This document shows, piece after piece, positions 51,901 through 59,517 of a stretch of DNA of 64,000 nucleotides (its first letter is position 1; each line of letters begins with the position of its first letter). Source of the DNA: a bacterium (GTDB lineage Bacteria; Desulfobacterota; Binatia; HRBIN30; CADEER01). The translations under genes and the position numbers were made by a program. The notes below the pieces were generated by a model. It saw only the letters and a list, made by a program, of their open reading frames with translations, ran no database searches and had not been told where the DNA came from. The DNA is taken from assembly GCA_019637795.1 (NCBI GenBank), contig JAHBUY010000006.1, forward strand, positions 302,330 to 366,329. Direction: 5' to 3'.

Positions 51901-54433
51901 ACGTCGCGAACGGACGCGCGCTGTTGGCGGCGCAGCGATTGACGCGCGAGAGCTCGATGTCGACCGGCGCCGAGGCCAGGTGCACCTGCGGATCGTCGGG
52001 CAGGCGCACCACGCCGTTCACGTCGATGGTGCCGAGCTGCGGGTTGAAGTCCTTCTGCCACTTGATCTTCGCCGGCAGCTCGGAGGGCTTGGCGGCGAAC
52101 AGCTTCTGGTCCTTGGCGGCCCAGAAGAAGAAGGTCTGCGCTTCGGCCGCCGACAGCCCGGTGATCTCGACCGCCGGCTTCACCGCCACCGTGTTCGCCG
52201 GCCGCGGCACCTCCCGGCCCACCACCCAGCGGTCGACCGGCAGGAGCCATTCACCGTCGTCGCCCGCCTTCATGGCGAAGCCCGTGCGCGACGGCGGCGT
52301 CACGCCGCCGAGGCAGAGCAGCGGCAGGTTGCAGGCGGTGGCCATGCAGACGCTGCCCTCGTTCAGCCGGTTGCACGGCTTGTTGACCGTCATGTTGTTC
52401 TCGAGCACCGGGCAGGTGCTCTCGCAGGACTGCTGGAACTTGCCGAAGGCGGCGGGCGCCAGGTAGCTGCCGACGATGGCCGCGCCCTTCGAAGGGCTCG
52501 AGGGGTCGCTGGCGATGTCGGTCGGCTGGTCCGCTCCGGCGCCGCCGGCGCGCTGCGCCCAGCTCCAGTTGCCGGAGTCGTCGTCGATCTGGCCGACGAA
52601 GATGTCCTCGCCCGACCCCGGGGTCGGCAGGAAGGGATCGAGCGGCAGCAGCGATTCCGGCACGAAGCTCGCCAGGCCGAGGTAGCTGGCGGTGGTGTAC
52701 ACCTTGCGATTCAGACCGAAGGCGAGCTTGCGGCCGAGCAGGGCGCCGCCCTCGTCGCGCAGCCCGGCCACCCAGGAGCGGCTGAGCGAGGCGCCGCCGC
52801 CGTCGAGATCGAAGCGGGCGACGGCGAGGCCCGGCCCGGTCAGCGAGCTGCCGCCGTAGGTGATGGTCTTGCCGGCCGGCAGGTAGCCGACCGCGGCGAG
52901 CCCGCTGGCGCCGTCGCCGACCACCTGCTCGGCGGCGAAGCCGAGGTCGAGGCCATTCTGGCTCTGCACCGCGAGGTCGGCCGCCGCCAGGACCACCAGC
53001 GGCGAGACGTCCTCGTAGTAGAAGGCGACATCGACGCTGGCGACGTCGCGCGTCGCCGGCAACGTGTTGATGGCGTCGAAGACCGCCGGATTGGCGATGC
53101 CGAAGTTGCCGCCCGCCAGCCGCGCCCGCACGGCGACGTCGACCGCGAAGCTGCCGCTGCCGACTTCGAACAGCCGCGTCACGTCGCCGTTGGCGTTGTT
53201 GGCGATGCCGCTGCCGACCTCGACCGGACGCAGCGTCCCGGCGTTGCGGGTGAGCGTCAACTGATTGTCCACCGCCCGGTTGGCGCCGCTGATCTGGTCG
53301 GCGATGGTCGTCGCGCTGGCGTAGGCGATGGTGTTCGCGGTGTTGCCGGTGGCGGCGAGTCGGAACACCGCCGTCCCGGACGGCGCGGCGCCGGTCATCG
53401 TGTTGCCGTTCGCCGTCTGGTCGTTGCGCAGGCCGAAGTAGATGGCGCCATGGGCAGCGACGTCGATGCCGGTGCAGGACACGGTGGCGCCGCTGCCGCG
53501 GCTCGGACTGCCGTTGACCGTGCAACTGCCGCCGCCGGGCAGCGTGTACACCGGCCCCCTGGCGATGGCGGCCGCCTTGGCGCTGGGGGCGAAGGCGAGG
53601 GTGTGGGCCGCCGCGATCACGCGCCCGCCCTGCACCACCACCGACTTGGCGAAGAAGTCGATCCCGGCCAGCGCGGCGGCGTCGGCGCTCGGCCACGTCT
53701 GGGTCGCGCTCCACTGGCCGGCGCTGCTCAGCTTGGCGAAGAAGGCGTCGGTGCGATCCTGGCGGCTGGCGATCGAGAACCCGCCGCCGGTGGTGGCGCT
53801 CAGGCCGCCCGCCACCCAGCCGCCGATGAAGACGTTGCCGCCGTCGACGGCGACGCCGGTGAGCCGCAGGCCCGACGTGCCGGCCGCCGCGCGCGACATC
53901 GGGCGCACCCACTCCCAGGTGCCGTCGGCGGTCAGCTTGGCGACGTAGGCGCTCTCGACGTTGCCGGCGACCGAGACCGAGGTGGGCGCGCCGCCGAAGG
54001 TGGCGGTGCAGGTCGGCGGCGCCGGCGACAGCGTGCCGCAGATGCCGCCGACGAGGTACGCGTTGCCGCTGGCGTCGACGGCGAGCTCGTTGACCGTGTC
54101 GGCGCCGGCGCTGCCGGCCACCCGGGTCCACAGCAGGTTGCCGTCGACGTCGAGCTTGACGACGACGATGTCGCCCTGGCCGGCGGCGTTGTACTGCATG
54201 CCGCCGATCGTCGCCGTGCCGCTGAAGGTGCCGGCGAGATACGCGTTGCCCGCCGCGTCGAACGCCAGCGCCTCGGGGCGATTGGCGGCCAGCGGTCCGA
54301 GGTCCAGGGTGTACGGCCAGCGCGCCGCCGCCGGCCCGGCGCCGAGCGCGAGCATGCCGATGACCAACAGCAGGCGGCGCGCCCTCGCCCCGGCGGCCCC
54401 GCTCAGTCCCCGAGCCGCGTGCTGCGTCCACAT
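45947..54433 (-). CDS. Giant secreted protein (~2,830 residues) with N-terminal SBBP beta-propeller
   Basis: This 2,828-residue exported protein starts at an ATG preceded by GGGAGG at 9-base spacing. An ATG 30 bases upstream instead makes an ATGA overlap with the preceding gene. After the signal peptide, SBBP-type beta-propeller repeats are visible (EALAFDAAGNAYLAGTFSG; NELAVDASGNAYLVGGICG; TGVAVDGGNVFIGGW). A long central region contains two copies of a (C/A)xWPANP segment, Cys-rich units and EF-hand-like loops (DVDADGDGMADD, DQDGDGDIDEFD). A block around FPQGHGDAWGHYLTALTGYY looks conserved. The final ~700 residues are mostly helical, then beta. No catalytic motif is recognised. Function unknown; surface or assembly role is inference. 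Confidence 0.85.
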   Translation of the reverse strand: MWTQHAARGLSGAAGARARRLLLVIGMLALGAGPAAARWPYTLDLGPLAANRPEALAFDAAGNAYLAGTFSGTATIGGMQYNAAGQGDIVVVKLDVDGNLLWTRVAGSAGADTVNELAVDASGNAYLVGGICGTLSPAPPTCTATFGGAPTSVSVAGNVESAYVAKLTADGTWEWVRPMSRAAAGTSGLRLTGVAVDGGNVFIGGWVAGGLSATTGGGFSIASRQDRTDAFFAKLSSAGQWSATQTWPSADAAALAGIDFFAKSVVVQGGRVIAAAHTLAFAPSAKAAAIARGPVYTLPGGGSCTVNGSPSRGSGATVSCTGIDVAAHGAIYFGLRNDQTANGNTMTGAAPSGTAVFRLAATGNTANTIAYASATTIADQISGANRAVDNQLTLTRNAGTLRPVEVGSGIANNANGDVTRLFEVGSGSFAVDVAVRARLAGGNFGIANPAVFDAINTLPATRDVASVDVAFYYEDVSPLVVLAAADLAVQSQNGLDLGFAAEQVVGDGASGLAAVGYLPAGKTITYGGSSLTGPGLAVARFDLDGGGASLSRSWVAGLRDEGGALLGRKLAFGLNRKVYTTASYLGLASFVPESLLPLDPFLPTPGSGEDIFVGQIDDDSGNWSWAQRAGGAGADQPTDIASDPSSPSKGAAIVGSYLAPAAFGKFQQSCESTCPVLENNMTVNKPCNRLNEGSVCMATACNLPLLCLGGVTPPSRTGFAMKAGDDGEWLLPVDRWVVGREVPRPANTVAVKPAVEITGLSAAEAQTFFFWAAKDQKLFAAKPSELPAKIKWQKDFNPQLGTIDVNGVVRLPDDPQVHLASAPVDIELSRVNRCAANSARPFATCTRNQDCGAGQTCGPLSAASTWSFGGILYQSQDSDAAVNPATKVFTASGGWATLLFVNGPSSNTDNYSSALVVVRTLDPAKNTSGGPAACTIGAALSDPDHVDPNGKNGWMVNARARYDGVGASAAYTRDASRSGPILPVNRDLADDPADDMLIAWYRQDGRGIAWPSKAVRYDCQWPANPDTIIVASGLGSDGRCRDVRGACQNDGDCASGTCQVQPPLTPAAFPAAQIYSQDDPALAGFNPNEEHALLLPSNAGTGVNAVFALRNDLNATLGLSDPYVLLKYRDPATQAWRMRVYGVALVDPPYTDVYPATAGQHIQPPYPLTVLPPCVESCAPLASDCAATSPACQGGRCVGGSLEGDACTMDAQCQSACLQSGSTDPLCGGAANLALFKDHIGIGDDGTWKGWWARSAGTIRARYDYPVQQGFYTDFDGDGTPDVPVGTCEPWLVDAGTQRRVTYNAVWPANPPVLQIGETLLKPKRGLPAISTQAAASVVFETTSPAPDAANEPAKLVRLIDPLTPRAVTLEALPTDIVSVRRGLQSQITGGENGERKLSPGVSQRLFYDATAKRLSIKGVFDDSGLGEPFLALNVMTARERDELKALSTVPAWKTAVDALYMKSRNPNDVDADGDGMADDALDVGFTMRGNKVVAEQLLGPKALSAGLADGTGYVTVAFNNDPTLSPLPITLSVLRVDCGVYQGQVHIVPAANVFDEAITLRHSGDFGGDPSGLAFEWYYALKEKDCRSIAVPAYPAPVSAPWIPLPGGMGVSDVTLSGPGVTSLADTCVVARYRGYPLCSNATEPSQWAGAPLGPTQATDPRAQLVPGWLTRVTAGLNPFDQRTKDFRNNGVDTLANALVSAGARFEGPIAFNSDADALNSVGLIDIYETVLDRGRGLSIDQGLSVGAVDSKLLDVAARIADLYMLLGNEAFGDALDPTIGFDTSGQFGTAAPSIFAFQDQTDSLLSEELALLRGRDDSGGAPPVYNRLIWNFTGRNGQVAYQQNYKITDQDGDGDIDEFDARKLFPQGHGDAWGHYLTALTGYYKLLRHPNFIWLPRSDSVLVAGSEVLVDFTDERRFAAAAAARARTGAQIVDLTYRQRWVDDPAGQWQGYKDTDASRAFGVSEWAARSGQGAFFDWVVANAILPPQSDAPPGIEKIDRTTVPELAEIASQSLAVQAQLDLVDQGMNPLGLAKNVVPFDVDPAFLQVGSSVQGKQHYEQIADRAGVALANAVRVFDYANGLTQLLRRNQDTAVDFARNVAQQERDYNNRLIELFGSPYKEDIGPGRTYKLGYTGPDVWNWNVVDESELTGEIPDLLTAGSSSYTLSVAVPETDNCEAQEGTCRYDSSSKLRFNSDGTLVTTPSTVTVTLSNSGFGRIKDASWTTRESPGELQLAQSDLLQTRAQFERAVKDYERLIGDIECVFSTIRGQNRLAADRLVILNRTKNTKLSMNALIFAAKGVELGLKRTSETMKSFVEAGAESVPKVTGLAFDALSGVRGALKATVAGTLMGLGIGGDAAELAQLGFEQANEIQAQVDGIALQGLDDDFESFNLLGTLGEKLRQEPSLRLEALTQAEAARQAAARLQGTLARGVRLIDELEAFRKMTASKVAERRYSDMAFRVFRNDALQKYRAQLDLASRYAYLTAAAYDYETNLQGTAPQAGRKFLTDIVRQRSLGQFVDGQPVAGSPGLGDTLAQMKANFSVLKGQLGFNTPQTETNRFSLRKELFRVLDGSDDVWRSTLAQHRVANLWDVEAFRRFARPPGPQGSTPLPGIVIPIPTTVTFGLNFFGWPLSGGDSAYDPTNFATKVRTMGVWFKNYNAQGLSNTPRVYLIPVGADVLRSPAAGDFRTRNWAILDQRIPVPFPIGNTTLSDLTWIPQLDSLSDPIGDIRRHSSFRAYHDSGSLDSGQVTTESRAIARSVWNTRWVLIITGGTLLADADQGLNTFIYGKPVAGGGTVVDPNGVARDGKGISDILIFFQTYALSGN

Positions 54434-54459
54434 CGCCGTCGTCCTCCCGCTGTCGGCCA

Positions 54460-56682
54460 TCATCGGTTGAGCTCCGGCGTCGTGCTGATGCGCTGCAGGC
54501 GGAAGATGCCTTCGACCTGGATCGGACTGCGGTGCAGACCCTGCAGCTCCTCCGCGTAGGTGCCGCCGACGGTGTCGAAGCCGTAGTCGGGATCACTGAG
54601 CCCGCTCGGATCGGTGCCGCTGAACGTGAGGCGGATGGCGCGCTGGATCTGGAACGCCTCCGGGGTCGGCCGTCCCTGGGGATCGAGGTTGTCGTGGTCG
54701 GGGTGGAATTTGTGGCGGTAGGGATTGGTCGGGAAGTCGGGCGTCAGAACGATCGCCGCCGTCAGCGCGCCGGTGCCGCCGAAGTCGCCGGTCATCGCCA
54801 GCTCGTTGCCGGGGAAATCGAAGTGCGCCGTGCTCAGGCGCCGGCCGACGGGGATGCCGTCGCGCAGTGCCGCGCCGCGGAAGGTGGGGATCAGCCCATC
54901 GTCGGTCAGCAGCACGTAGCGCCCGGGCGTGGCGTCGACCTGGAGCTGCGGGTCGTCCCGGTCGGGCCGCGTCGTGCCGTTCTGCCACATCTGGATGACC
55001 TGCTTGAGGAGCCGCGTCGTGCCGCTGCCGTCGACGTGGATGAGGAGCCGCATCGAGAAGGTCGAGCCGCCGCCGGACTGGTCGCAGCGGAAGGCGCAGT
55101 CGGCGGCGCGCGCGCACGACCGGTTGTCGTTCACGCCGCCGAGGCAGCGGCTGCCGCTGTTGCACGTCGACCCCGGGCAGTCCTGCGCCGCGGTGGCCGG
55201 GCTGCAGGACTGGCCGGCGCGCGCGCCGCCGGCGCAGACCGCCGTGTCGCCGCAGCTCGAACCGGGGCAGTCGCTGGCGGCGCTGCACGGCAGACCGAGG
55301 TTGATGCCGCCGGCGCAGGCGCGCGGCGGCGCCGTGCAGCTCGACCCGGGACAGTCGGTCGCCTGCGTCGCCACCGTGCAGGCCGTGCCGGCCTTGCTGC
55401 CGCCGGCGCAGGTCAGGGTGCAGACGCCGGGGCAGTCCGTCGGCCCGGTGCAGCTCAAACCCTCGTTGGCGCCGCCGGTGCAGACGTTGCCCTGGCCCTG
55501 CGTCGATACCGGCGTCAGCGAGCCGATCTGCGGTTGGCTCACCTTGCGCACCTCGGCCGCGCCCACCCAGAGGCCGGCGAACGCGGACGATCCCCCAGAT
55601 CCCGAGACCGCCGCGGCGGCGACATCGCTCTTGACGCTGAGCGGCAGCAGCCAGCGCATGCCGGCGCCGCGGATGGCGAGCACCGATCCCACCTCCGGCT
55701 GCGCCAGGGCGCTGCGGCGCACCGCCAGGCGCGCCGACTGCGCCCCGCCGGCGGTGGTCGGCAACGACAGCGCGCCGCTCAACGCCGGCCACTGCACCGT
55801 GCCGGCATTGGGACCGCTGGTGACCAGGGTGCGGTAGGAGAGCGGCAGCGCCGTCGGCGAGGCGAGGTCCTGGATGCTGATCGCCAGCGGTGCGGCCGAG
55901 AGATTGACCAGGGCCAGCAGGTGCTGACTGACGCCGCGGCCGAAGCTCACGCCGTCGGAGGTCGGCACGTCGACCCGGATCGGCCCCAGGTAGTCGGAGC
56001 CGCTGGCGCTGTAGACCCAGTAGGCCTCGCCGTAGCGCATGGTGGCGGCGTTCGGCGCCGCGATGCGCTCCCACACGCCGCTCGGCAGCAGGTGGTAGAC
56101 CGGCTGTCCGCGCTGCGCCGCCGACGGCGCGAAGTACGCCGCGAAGGTCGGCGCCGCGTTGGGATCGATCGGGAAGCCGGTGAGGGTATAGGCGTTCGCC
56201 TGCCAGTTGATCAGCGGCACCAGCGGCCGGCCGGTGATGCGCAGGGTGGTCGCCGGGCCGTCGAGGTAGATCAGGAAGGCGCGATTGCCCTCGATGCTGA
56301 CCAGTTCGCGATCGGCCAGCGTCGCGGCGAGCGCCTCCTCGCGGTTGGCGGGGATGTACGCGACCCAGCCGCGCTGGCCGAGCAGCGCGTCGTCGGGATT
56401 GCGGATGAACTCCACCGAGCTGGTCTCGGTGCCGCGCGTCCACACGCTGCGCACCGGGATGCCGTCGAAGATGTTGGCGGGCTCGCTGTCGTTGGGCGAC
56501 ACGTGCAGGTAGATGGCGTTCCAGCCGGGCACGAGATCGAAGCTCTGCGTCCACTGCGGCTGGCTGGCGCGCGCCGCGGTCGCCACCGCCAACGCCGCGA
56601 TCGCCACCAGCAGCGTGCGGAGCGTGGGCGACGCGAACCGCCTCCACGTCCCCCTGGACCATCCCGCGCTCGCAGCCGCCAT
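54460..56682 (-). CDS. Secreted protein with Cys-rich repeats, first gene of the giant-protein cluster
   Basis: This 740-residue exported protein starts at ATG 56682 (GGGAGGG 5 bases upstream; signal peptide ~1-39 ending ATAARA). Its first domain begins SFDLVPGWNAIYLHVSPNDS and continues FDGIPVRSVWT, GWVAYIPANREEA and NRAFLIYLDGP, a pattern I associate with exported proteins of unknown function in several environmental phyla. Residues ~401-533 contain five Cys-rich units (CTGGANEGLSC, CAGGSKAGTAC, CAGGINLGLPC, CAGGARAGQSC, CLGGVNDNRSC, most closed by DCPG-x2-C). The C-terminal ~200 residues are beta-rich (FSMRLLIHVDGSGTTRLLKQ). The stop overlaps the next gene's upstream ATG. Function unknown. 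Confidence 0.82.
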   Translation of the reverse strand: MAAASAGWSRGTWRRFASPTLRTLLVAIAALAVATAARASQPQWTQSFDLVPGWNAIYLHVSPNDSEPANIFDGIPVRSVWTRGTETSSVEFIRNPDDALLGQRGWVAYIPANREEALAATLADRELVSIEGNRAFLIYLDGPATTLRITGRPLVPLINWQANAYTLTGFPIDPNAAPTFAAYFAPSAAQRGQPVYHLLPSGVWERIAAPNAATMRYGEAYWVYSASGSDYLGPIRVDVPTSDGVSFGRGVSQHLLALVNLSAAPLAISIQDLASPTALPLSYRTLVTSGPNAGTVQWPALSGALSLPTTAGGAQSARLAVRRSALAQPEVGSVLAIRGAGMRWLLPLSVKSDVAAAAVSGSGGSSAFAGLWVGAAEVRKVSQPQIGSLTPVSTQGQGNVCTGGANEGLSCTGPTDCPGVCTLTCAGGSKAGTACTVATQATDCPGSSCTAPPRACAGGINLGLPCSAASDCPGSSCGDTAVCAGGARAGQSCSPATAAQDCPGSTCNSGSRCLGGVNDNRSCARAADCAFRCDQSGGGSTFSMRLLIHVDGSGTTRLLKQVIQMWQNGTTRPDRDDPQLQVDATPGRYVLLTDDGLIPTFRGAALRDGIPVGRRLSTAHFDFPGNELAMTGDFGGTGALTAAIVLTPDFPTNPYRHKFHPDHDNLDPQGRPTPEAFQIQRAIRLTFSGTDPSGLSDPDYGFDTVGGTYAEELQGLHRSPIQVEGIFRLQRISTTPELNR

Positions 56683-56875
56683 ATCGCCCTCCCTGCAGAA
56701 GTCGTGCAGACCGTCAGCTAGGAAGAACCGCTGCCCCGCGGGCGCTGAAGTCGCTGCCAAGGAGCTACTTGATTGCCGACTCACAAGTCAACGAAAAAGA
56801 GAGCCGCGGCTGCCCATGCGTCCGCCAGCGGCGCGGTCTGCGCGACGCGGTGGCGAGCGGCGGCGGCGGCGGCGC

Positions 56876-57367
56876 TCAGCCGTCGAGCGGCGCGAACACC
56901 GGCCGCAACCGCGCCCACAGCGCGTCGAGGTGCTCCGGGAGGCAGCTCACCTCGGCGATGACCGGCATGAAGTTGGTGTCGCCGTTCCAGCGCGGCACCA
57001 GGTGCCAGTGCAGGTGCTGCGCGAAGCCGGCACCGGCGGCGGCGCCGAGGTTGAGGCCGACGTTCATGCCGTCCGGGCGGAAGGTCGACTGCAGGAGCCC
57101 GACGGCGCGCCGCAGCGTCTCGCTCAGCGCCGCGTACGCCGTCGCCTCGAGCGCGCCGAGGTCGGCGGTGTGGGCGCGCGGCGCCACCATCAGGTGGCCG
57201 TTGGCGTACGGGTAGCGGTTGAGCATCACCACCGCGTGCGCGCTGGCCGCCAGCACCAGCGCCGCCTGCGGGTCGGCCGCCGGCGCGTCGCAGAAGATGC
57301 ACGCGCCGGACTTCGGCGCGCCGATGTAGGCCATGCGCCACGGCGCCCACAGGGCTCGATGCGCCAT
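56876..57367 (-). CDS. HIT-family nucleotide hydrolase/transferase (Ap4A phosphorylase-like)
   Basis: This is a 163-residue HIT protein. The catalytic triad is His118-x-His120-x-His122 in FAQHLHWHLVPRW, with the middle His as nucleophile. The N-terminus LWAPWRMAYIG and the Cys23-x2-Cys26 pair (CIFC) match the bacterial subgroup close to Ap4A phosphorylases, which split dinucleoside polyphosphates. HAVVMLNRYPYANGHLMVAPR is the usual substrate-side strand. ATG at 57367, 19 bases after the IHF/HU gene stop, so it is the last gene of the pheA-to-ihf operon. Confidence 0.92.
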   Translation of the reverse strand: MAHRALWAPWRMAYIGAPKSGACIFCDAPAADPQAALVLAASAHAVVMLNRYPYANGHLMVAPRAHTADLGALEATAYAALSETLRRAVGLLQSTFRPDGMNVGLNLGAAAGAGFAQHLHWHLVPRWNGDTNFMPVIAEVSCLPEHLDALWARLRPVFAPLDG

Positions 57368-57386
57368 GGCGGGTGTGGGCCCCGCG

Positions 57387-57701
57387 TCAGCTCTGGGCCG
57401 CCGCCTCGGCGGCGCCCTCGGCGTCGCCGTCGACGCGCAGCCGCAGCTCCTTGCCGACCTTGAAGAAGGGCACCCGCTTGGCGGCCACCGCGACCCGCTT
57501 GCCGGTGCGCGGATTGCGCCCGTCGCGCGCCTCGCGGTGCTTGACCACGAAACTGCCGAAGCCCCGGATCTCGATCCGCTCGCCGCGCCGCAGGGCGTCG
57601 GCGAGACTCTCGAAGACGGCGTTGACCATGACCTCCGCGTCGCGCCGCGAGAACCGCGGATAGAGGGTCACGAGCTCGTCGATCAAGGCCCGCTTGGTCA
57701 C
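57387..57701 (-). CDS. IHF/HU-family nucleoid protein
   Basis: This is a 104-residue DNA-bending protein. TKRALIDELV, then AEVMVNAVFESLADALRRGE and RIEIRGFGSFVVKHREARDGRNPRTGKRV include the GFGSF turn and the arm with RNPRTG that inserts Pro into the minor groove. Its position after cmk-rpsA matches ihfB of gammaproteobacteria, so an IHF-beta-like role is likely, but HU cannot be excluded. The Ala-rich tail (GAAEAAAQS) is an addition. GTG at 57701 has GAGG overlapping the rpsA stop region. Confidence 0.92.
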   Translation of the reverse strand: MTKRALIDELVTLYPRFSRRDAEVMVNAVFESLADALRRGERIEIRGFGSFVVKHREARDGRNPRTGKRVAVAAKRVPFFKVGKELRLRVDGDAEGAAEAAAQS

Positions 57702-57711
57702 CGCCGCCGCC

Positions 57712-59454
57712 TCACTTGGTCTCGCCGTTGTCTCCGCGCTTCGCCTGGTCGTCGCGATCGAGCCGCAGGTCCGAGCCGAGGATGTCCTCGAACGAGAAGC
57801 GGCCGCCCTCGCGCTCGCGCTGCAGGTACGACTCGATCTCCTCGCGCTCCTCGGACTTGCGCAGCGCCTTGATGCTGAGCGCGATCTTGCGGTCACGCGC
57901 GTCCACCGCCGTCACCTCGGCCTCGACCTCCTGGCCGGGCTGGAACAGCCCCTGCGGCTTGTCGACGCGATCCATGCTGAGCTGCGAGACGTGGATGAGG
58001 CCTTCGATGCCCTCCTCCACCTCCATGAACACGCCGAAGTCGGTGACGCTGGTGACCTTGCCGTGCACCCGCGTGCCGACCGGGTAGCGCGAGCTCATGC
58101 TCGACCATGGATCCTCGGCCAACTGCTTGATGCCGAGCGAGATGCGTTCGTTCTCGACGTCGATGCCGAGCACCACCGCCTCGACCTCGTCGCCCTTCTG
58201 GAACAGCTCCGACGGGTGGCGGACCTTCTTGGTCCAGTGCAGGTCGGAGATGTGCACCAGCCCGTCGATGCCCTCCTCGACGCCGATGAACACGCCGAAG
58301 TCGGTGAGGTTCTTCACCGGGCCCTTGATGTGGCTGCCGATCGGATGGTTGATGCGCACCATCTCCCAGGGGTTCGGCTCCGCCTGCTTGAGCCCCAGGG
58401 AAATTCTGCGGTTGCCGGTGTCGACGTCGAGCACCATGACGTCGACTTCCTGGCCCACCTCCAGCACCTTCGAGGGATGGGTGACGCGCTTGGTCCACGA
58501 CATCTCGGAGACGTGCACCAGGCCCTCGATGCCGGGCTCGAGCTCGACGAAGGCGCCGTAGTCGGCCAGGCTCACCACCTTGCCGTGCACCCGCGCGCCG
58601 ACCGGATAGCGCTCGGCGACGCTCGCCCACGGGTCGGGCATGATCTGCTTCATGCCCAGCGACACGCGACCGCGCTCGGGATCGTACTTGAGGACGACGA
58701 CGCGGGCGCGGTCGCCGACGTTGACCACGTCGGACGGCTTGTTCACCCGGCCCCACGACATGTCGGTCACGTGCAGCAGGCCGTCGATGCCGCCGAGGTC
58801 CACGAACGCCCCGTAGTCGGTGATGTTCTTGACGATGCCCTCGAGGATGACGCCCTCCTCGAGCACCTTCAGCGTCTCCTGCTTCAACTGCGCGCGTTCC
58901 TTCTCCATCACCGCGCGCCGCGAGACGACGACGTTGCCGCGCGCGCGGTTGAACTTCAGCACCGCGAAGTGCCCGCGCTGGCCGATGTAGCGATCGAGAT
59001 TGCGCGACGGCCGCAGGTCGGCGTGCGAGCCGGGCAGGAACGCCGGGACGCCGACGTCCACCTTCAGACCGCCCTTCACCTTGCCGACGATGACGCCCTC
59101 GACGACGCCGTTGTTCTGGAAGGCCTCCTCGATGTCCCGCCACACCTTGGCCTGTTCGGCCTTGCTGCGGGAGAGCAGGATGCCGCCGTGTTCGCCCTCG
59201 TCGGCATCGAAGTAGACGTCGATCTCATCGCCCTCGTGAACCGTCACCTCGCCGTCGCGGGTGCTGAACTCGCTGATCGGGATCTGTCCTTCGGACTTGT
59301 ACCCGATGTCCACGGTGACCTGGTCGCGGCCGATGTTCACCACCCGGCCCCGGACCACTTCGCCCGGCTTGACGGCGCGCAAGCTCTCTTCGAAGAGCTT
59401 GCGAAACTCGTCGCCGCCGCCTTCGGGCGCGGCCACTCTGGGTTGCTGACTCAT
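57712..59454 (-). CDS. rpsA: 30S ribosomal protein S1
   Basis: This 580-residue RNA-binding protein helps the 30S subunit bind and unfold mRNA leaders. It consists of six S1 (OB-fold) domains, recognisable by repeated G-x-V-x3-T/A-D-Y/F-G-A/V-F segments: GIVKNITDYGAFVDLGGIDG, GKVVSLADYGAFVELEPGIEG, GPVKNLTDFGVFIGVEEGIDG and GKVTSVTDFGVFMEVEEGIEG, plus two diverged N-terminal ones. ATG at 59454 (AGAGGA, 9 bases upstream). It sits between cmk and ihf as in E. coli, and a promoter-like pair lies directly upstream over the cmk stop. Confidence 0.97.
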   Translation of the reverse strand: MSQQPRVAAPEGGGDEFRKLFEESLRAVKPGEVVRGRVVNIGRDQVTVDIGYKSEGQIPISEFSTRDGEVTVHEGDEIDVYFDADEGEHGGILLSRSKAEQAKVWRDIEEAFQNNGVVEGVIVGKVKGGLKVDVGVPAFLPGSHADLRPSRNLDRYIGQRGHFAVLKFNRARGNVVVSRRAVMEKERAQLKQETLKVLEEGVILEGIVKNITDYGAFVDLGGIDGLLHVTDMSWGRVNKPSDVVNVGDRARVVVLKYDPERGRVSLGMKQIMPDPWASVAERYPVGARVHGKVVSLADYGAFVELEPGIEGLVHVSEMSWTKRVTHPSKVLEVGQEVDVMVLDVDTGNRRISLGLKQAEPNPWEMVRINHPIGSHIKGPVKNLTDFGVFIGVEEGIDGLVHISDLHWTKKVRHPSELFQKGDEVEAVVLGIDVENERISLGIKQLAEDPWSSMSSRYPVGTRVHGKVTSVTDFGVFMEVEEGIEGLIHVSQLSMDRVDKPQGLFQPGQEVEAEVTAVDARDRKIALSIKALRKSEEREEIESYLQREREGGRFSFEDILGSDLRLDRDDQAKRGDNGETK

Positions 59455-59487
59455 GTGGGTAATCCTCTCTCGAGACGAGATTCCGGC

Positions 59488-59517
59488 TTCATAGCCCCGA
59501 AGGGTGTTACTTTTCAA
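59488..59517 (-). promoter_or_regulatory. Candidate internal promoter for rpsA
   Basis: Read on the minus strand, TTGAAA (59512-59517, overlapping the cmk stop codon) is followed after 18 bases by TATGAA (59488-59493). This would give rpsA its own transcript with a ~27-base leader inside the larger operon. Confidence 0.45.

Noticed and set aside
45773..54559. 2,928-residue plus-strand open frame opposite the giant gene
   Set aside because: Longer than the real gene but full of Arg/Asp/Val/Gly/His antisense bias, with no signal peptide, ribosome site or domain. The minus frame has SBBP repeats, a signal peptide and a strong Shine-Dalgarno.
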